Origin: an uncultured Amaricoccus sp.
GTDB taxonomy: Bacteria > Pseudomonadota > Alphaproteobacteria > Rhodobacterales > Rhodobacteraceae
Direction: 5' to 3'
DNA length: 8,713 nt
Assembly: GCF_937858865.1 (NCBI RefSeq)
Contig: NZ_CALLYO010000178.1
Coordinates: forward strand, 1-8,713
Part shown: one piece after another, positions 5,463-8,713 of the stretch
Layout: each line of letters begins with the position of its first letter
How positions within the stretch are numbered: the stretch's first letter is position 1
Position numbers and translations under genes: made by a program
The notes under the pieces: generated by a model
The model's database searches: none
Told to the model about the DNA's origin: nothing
Seen by the model: only the letters and a program-made list of their open reading frames with translations

Positions 5463-8400
5463 ATGACATCGACCGCACGGCGCCCTCTGGCAATTGTGGG
5501 GATCGGCTGTCGCTTTCCGGGAGGCGCCTCGGACGCGGAGACGCTCTGGCAGCTGCTCGTGGACGGCGTCGACGCGATCTCCGAGGTGCCGCGCGACCGC
5601 TGGGATGTCGGCCGGTTCTTTCACCCGGACGCTTCGGCTCCCGGCAAGACCTACGCCCGGCACGGCGGCTTCCTCGGCCAGTCGCCGTTCGATTTCGACG
5701 CCGCCTTCTTCGGCCTCTCGAACCGCGAGGCGGCGGTGCTCGACCCGCAGCAGCGCCTGCTGCTCGAGGTGGCCTGGGAGGCGCTCGAGGACGCGGGCCT
5801 CGACGCCACCGCCCTGCGCGGCCATCCGGTCGGCGTCTTCGTCGGCGGGTTCAGCCTCGACAACCTGATCGACCGCTTCGGCATTCTCAGCCGCGACCAG
5901 ATCTCGCCGAGCACCGCCACCAGCTCGACCCTGGCGATGCTGGCGAACCGGCTCTCGCACGCCTTCGACTTCGCCGGCCCGAGCCTCGCCGTCGACACCG
6001 CCTGCTCCTCGTCCCTCGTCGCCACGCACCTCGCCTGCTCGTCGCTCTGGGCCGGGGAGAGCGAGATCGCCCTTGCCGGCGGGGTCAACGTCCTGCTGGC
6101 GCCGGAGCCGTTCATGGCCATGGCCAAGGGGGGCTTCCTTTCGCGCACGGGACGGTGCCAGGCCTTCGACGCGGCGGCCGACGGCTACGTCCGCGCCGAG
6201 GGAGCGGGGATCGTCGTCCTCAAGCCCCTCGACCGGGCGATGGCCGACGGCGACAGGGTCTACGCGCAGATCCTGGCGACCGGCGTCAACCAGGACGGCC
6301 ATACCCCCGGCATCTCGATGCCGAACCCCGAGGCGCAGCAGGCCCTGATCCGCCGGGTCGTCGCCGCGGCGGGGGTCGCGCCCGCCGACATCGTCTACGC
6401 CGAGGCGCACGGGCCGGGCACCCAGGCCGGCGACCCGATCGAGGCCGACTCGCTCGGCCGGGTCCTCGGCGCCGGGCGGCCCGACAGGCGGCCGCTGCTC
6501 GTCGGCTCGATCAAGACCAGCATCGGCCATGCCGAAGCCGCCGCTGGCGTCGCCGGCCTCGTCAAGGCGGCGCTGGTGCTCGCGCATCGCCGCGTGCCGC
6601 CGAACCTGCACTTCCGCACGCCCAACCCGCGCATCGACTTCGAGACGCTCCGGCTGCGCATCCCGACGCGTGCCGAGGCCCTGCCGGCCGAGGGGCGGAT
6701 CTGCGCCGCGGTCAACTCCTTCGGCTACGGCGGCACGAACGCGCACGCGATCCTCGCGAGCGCGCCCCCGCCCGAGCCGGCCACCGCCGACCCCGACGAC
6801 GCGGTGGAGCGGCTCTTTCCGGTCTCGGCACGGGACGAGGCCGCGCTGACCGCCTTCGCGCAGCGGCTCGCCGAGGCCGCCGGACGCCTGCCGCTCCCGG
6901 ACATCGGGCACACGCTGGCGCGGCGCCGGACGCACCACCCGGTCCGGGCGGCGGTCTGGGCCCGGACGCCGGACGATCTCGCCGACGGCCTGCGCCGGCT
7001 TGCCGCGCCCGGCCGCTTGCCCGGCCACGCGCCCGAGGCGCCGCGCCGGCTGCTCTTCGTCTATACCGGCATGGGCGCGCAGTATCGCGGGATGGGCCGG
7101 CATCTCTTCGCCGAGAACGCGGTCTTCCGCGCCGCCATCGAGCGTTGCGACCGTCTGGCGCGCACCTGCTCGGGCCAGTCGCTCCTCGCACCCTTCTCGG
7201 GGGATCCGGCCGCCGCGGACGCCGGCACGCCGATCCGGGCACCGATCGACGCCCAGCTCCCCAACCTCGCGCTCCAGGTCGGCCTGACCGAGCTCTGGCG
7301 GTCGCTCGGGATCGCCCCCGACGGCGTCCTCGGCCACAGCGTCGGCGAGATCGCCGCCGCCTGGGCGAGCGGCGTCCTCACCATCGAGGAAGCGGTCCGC
7401 ATGACCTGCGAGCGCGGGCGGATCTTCCAGCGGATCGCCGGCCGGGGATCGATGCTCGCCGTCGGGCTCGGCAGGAGCGCGGTCGAGGCCCGCCTGCCGC
7501 GCGGCGGCGAACTGACGGTCTCCGCCCTGCTCGCGCCCGATTCCACCGTCCTCGGCGGCCCCGTCGACGCGCTCGACCGGCTGGCCGCCGACCTCGCCCG
7601 CGACTCGATCTTCCACCGCCGGCTGCAGGTCGACGTGGCCTATCACCACGCCCAGGTCGATGCGATCGAGGCCCCGCTGCGTGCCGGCTTCGGCGACGTC
7701 GCGCACGCACGCCCCGCCCTCCCGCTCTACTCGACGCTCGAGGGCCGCCGGATCGACGACGACGATCGCCATGATCTCGACTACTGGCTGCGCAACGGCC
7801 GCCGCCCCGCCGACTTCGAGCGGGCAGTGACGGCGGCGGTCGCCGACGGCTTCGACGCCGTGCTCGAGATCGGCCCGAACCGGGTGATGGGCGCCGCCGT
7901 CCGGAGCTGCGCGGCCGCTGCCGGGCGAGCGGTCTGGACCGGGGCATCGATGATCCGGGGCGAGCCCGAAGGCTCCCACGTCCGGGCGCTGCTCTCCGAG
8001 ATGTACGTCAACGGCATCCCGATCGACTGGAGCGCGCATCATCCCCGCGGCCGCCTCGCCCCCCTGCCCTCCTATCCGTGGCAGCGCGCCCGGATCTGGA
8101 CCGAGGCCCCCGAGACGCGGGCCGCGCGCGCGCTCGACCCGGAGGAGCCGCTGCTGCACCAGCGGGTCGCGGCGGCCGGCCCGGTCTGGGAAACCGACCT
8201 CGGGGCGGCGGCGCTCGACTACTTCGGCGACCATGTCGTCGCGGGAACGCCGCTCTTCCCCGCCGCGGGCCAGGTGGCCGTGCTGCTCGCCGCGTCGCGC
8301 GCCCTCGACCGCGGCAACAGCCTCGAGGGACTGAGGCTCACCCGGCCGTTGCCGCTTACCGAGCGGACCCGCCTGCGGGTCGAGATCGACCCCGACTCCG

Positions 8401-8713
8401 GGATCGCGACCGTGAGCGCGCGCGCCGGCCACGACGAGGACTGGCAGCGGTGCGCCTCCGCCCGCCTCGGCCTGCCGCGCCGCCCGCGGCCCCACGCCGG
8501 CGACGGAGATCCCGCCGGCAGGCGTCTCGGCGAGGCCGAGGTCTATGCCGAGCTCCGGGAGCGCGGTCTCGCCTACGGGCCGCGGTTCCGGCCCCTCCGC
8601 AGCGTCACGCTCGGCGAGACCATGCTCGCCGCCGATCTGTCGCTGCCCGACGGCGTCCCCGCCGCCGGAGCCCTGCACCCCGTCCTGCTCGACGGCGCCT
8701 TCCAGGCGCTGGC
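5463..8713 (+). CDS. Type I polyketide synthase, KS-AT-DH..., 3' end outside window
   Basis: A cytoplasmic multidomain synthase; 1083 codons are visible without a stop. KS: residues ~8-430, starting LAIVGIGCRFPGG, with active-site C181 in DTACSSSL, H316 in EAHGPGT, K351 and H356 in KTSIGHAE, and GGTNAH (423-428). The catalytic Cys-His-His set is complete, but HGTGT reads HGPGT. AT: ~530-815, with TGMGAQ (535-540), S626 in GHSVGE, R651 of the RGxxxQ motif that binds the extender carboxylate, and VAYH ending in H728. DH: from ~896, with H924 in the HxxxGxxxxP motif and D1077 in DGAFQ (DxxxQ), so it appears catalytic. Any ER, KR and ACP lie beyond the window. The KS style recalls rhizobial RkpA and related lipid or capsule PKSs that make modified fatty acyl chains; this is inferred. 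The ATG at 5463 lies just before the KS fold; GAGG at 5447-5450 is a distant ribosome binding site. Divergent from the winged-helix regulator. Confidence 0.95.
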   Translation, partial: MTSTARRPLAIVGIGCRFPGGASDAETLWQLLVDGVDAISEVPRDRWDVGRFFHPDASAPGKTYARHGGFLGQSPFDFDAAFFGLSNREAAVLDPQQRLLLEVAWEALEDAGLDATALRGHPVGVFVGGFSLDNLIDRFGILSRDQISPSTATSSTLAMLANRLSHAFDFAGPSLAVDTACSSSLVATHLACSSLWAGESEIALAGGVNVLLAPEPFMAMAKGGFLSRTGRCQAFDAAADGYVRAEGAGIVVLKPLDRAMADGDRVYAQILATGVNQDGHTPGISMPNPEAQQALIRRVVAAAGVAPADIVYAEAHGPGTQAGDPIEADSLGRVLGAGRPDRRPLLVGSIKTSIGHAEAAAGVAGLVKAALVLAHRRVPPNLHFRTPNPRIDFETLRLRIPTRAEALPAEGRICAAVNSFGYGGTNAHAILASAPPPEPATADPDDAVERLFPVSARDEAALTAFAQRLAEAAGRLPLPDIGHTLARRRTHHPVRAAVWARTPDDLADGLRRLAAPGRLPGHAPEAPRRLLFVYTGMGAQYRGMGRHLFAENAVFRAAIERCDRLARTCSGQSLLAPFSGDPAAADAGTPIRAPIDAQLPNLALQVGLTELWRSLGIAPDGVLGHSVGEIAAAWASGVLTIEEAVRMTCERGRIFQRIAGRGSMLAVGLGRSAVEARLPRGGELTVSALLAPDSTVLGGPVDALDRLAADLARDSIFHRRLQVDVAYHHAQVDAIEAPLRAGFGDVAHARPALPLYSTLEGRRIDDDDRHDLDYWLRNGRRPADFERAVTAAVADGFDAVLEIGPNRVMGAAVRSCAAAAGRAVWTGASMIRGEPEGSHVRALLSEMYVNGIPIDWSAHHPRGRLAPLPSYPWQRARIWTEAPETRAARALDPEEPLLHQRVAAAGPVWETDLGAAALDYFGDHVVAGTPLFPAAGQVAVLLAASRALDRGNSLEGLRLTRPLPLTERTRLRVEIDPDSGIATVSARAGHDEDWQRCASARLGLPRRPRPHAGDGDPAGRRLGEAEVYAELRERGLAYGPRFRPLRSVTLGETMLAADLSLPDGVPAAGALHPVLLDGAFQAL

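Noticed and set aside
6155..7774. 539-codon plus-strand frame inside the PKS
   Set aside because: It is shifted against the real KS-AT frame and rich in Arg/Pro/Ala with no recognisable motif.
5424..8678. 1084-codon open frame on the minus strand across the PKS
   Set aside because: It lies antisense to a PKS with complete catalytic motifs; its product is Gly/Arg/Ala/Asp-rich with no domain, as expected for antisense frames in high-GC coding DNA.

Overview
The window is very GC-rich, with G/C at nearly every third codon position. It looks like an alphaproteobacterial chromosome; this is inferred from the composition, the style of the molybdenum genes and the rhizobial RkpA-like ketosynthase, and no marker gene is present to confirm it. 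Two unrelated blocks meet near base 3400.

Left block (1-about 3400), molybdenum handling. The 3' end of a FecCD-type ABC permease, its ATPase and a single-domain Mop (molbindin) run rightwards as a tightly overlapping operon. moeA (molybdenum insertion into molybdopterin) runs leftwards and converges on mop. The Mop and MoeA company suggests that the importer carries molybdate or tungstate, as the FecCD-type MolBC system does, rather than iron-siderophore or B12. Upstream of moeA is a good candidate ModE operator (two 11-base half-sites, 6-base spacer) lying on a sigma70-like -10 element, so molybdate-dependent repression of moeA is a reasonable model. Divergent from moeA is the first ~63 codons of a TrmO-type tRNA methyltransferase gene, with the rest missing.

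Right block (about 3400-8713), a regulator and polyketide synthase pair. A leftward gene encodes a winged-helix OmpR/PhoB-type DNA-binding domain fused to a long helical, TPR-like sensor region without a membrane segment. It is divergent from a large type I PKS (KS-AT-DH..., cut by the window end). The 432-bp gap between them holds a local AT-rich patch with a candidate leftward promoter, a -10-like hexamer and a perfect 14-bp palindrome.

Main oddities: the transporter ATPase has lost nine residues exactly at its ABC signature (LSGGQ) while staying in frame; trmO is broken where the regulator/PKS block begins, suggesting an insertion or deletion boundary; and the PKS ketosynthase carries HGPGT in place of HGTGT. 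No RNA genes, insertion sequences or CRISPR arrays were seen.
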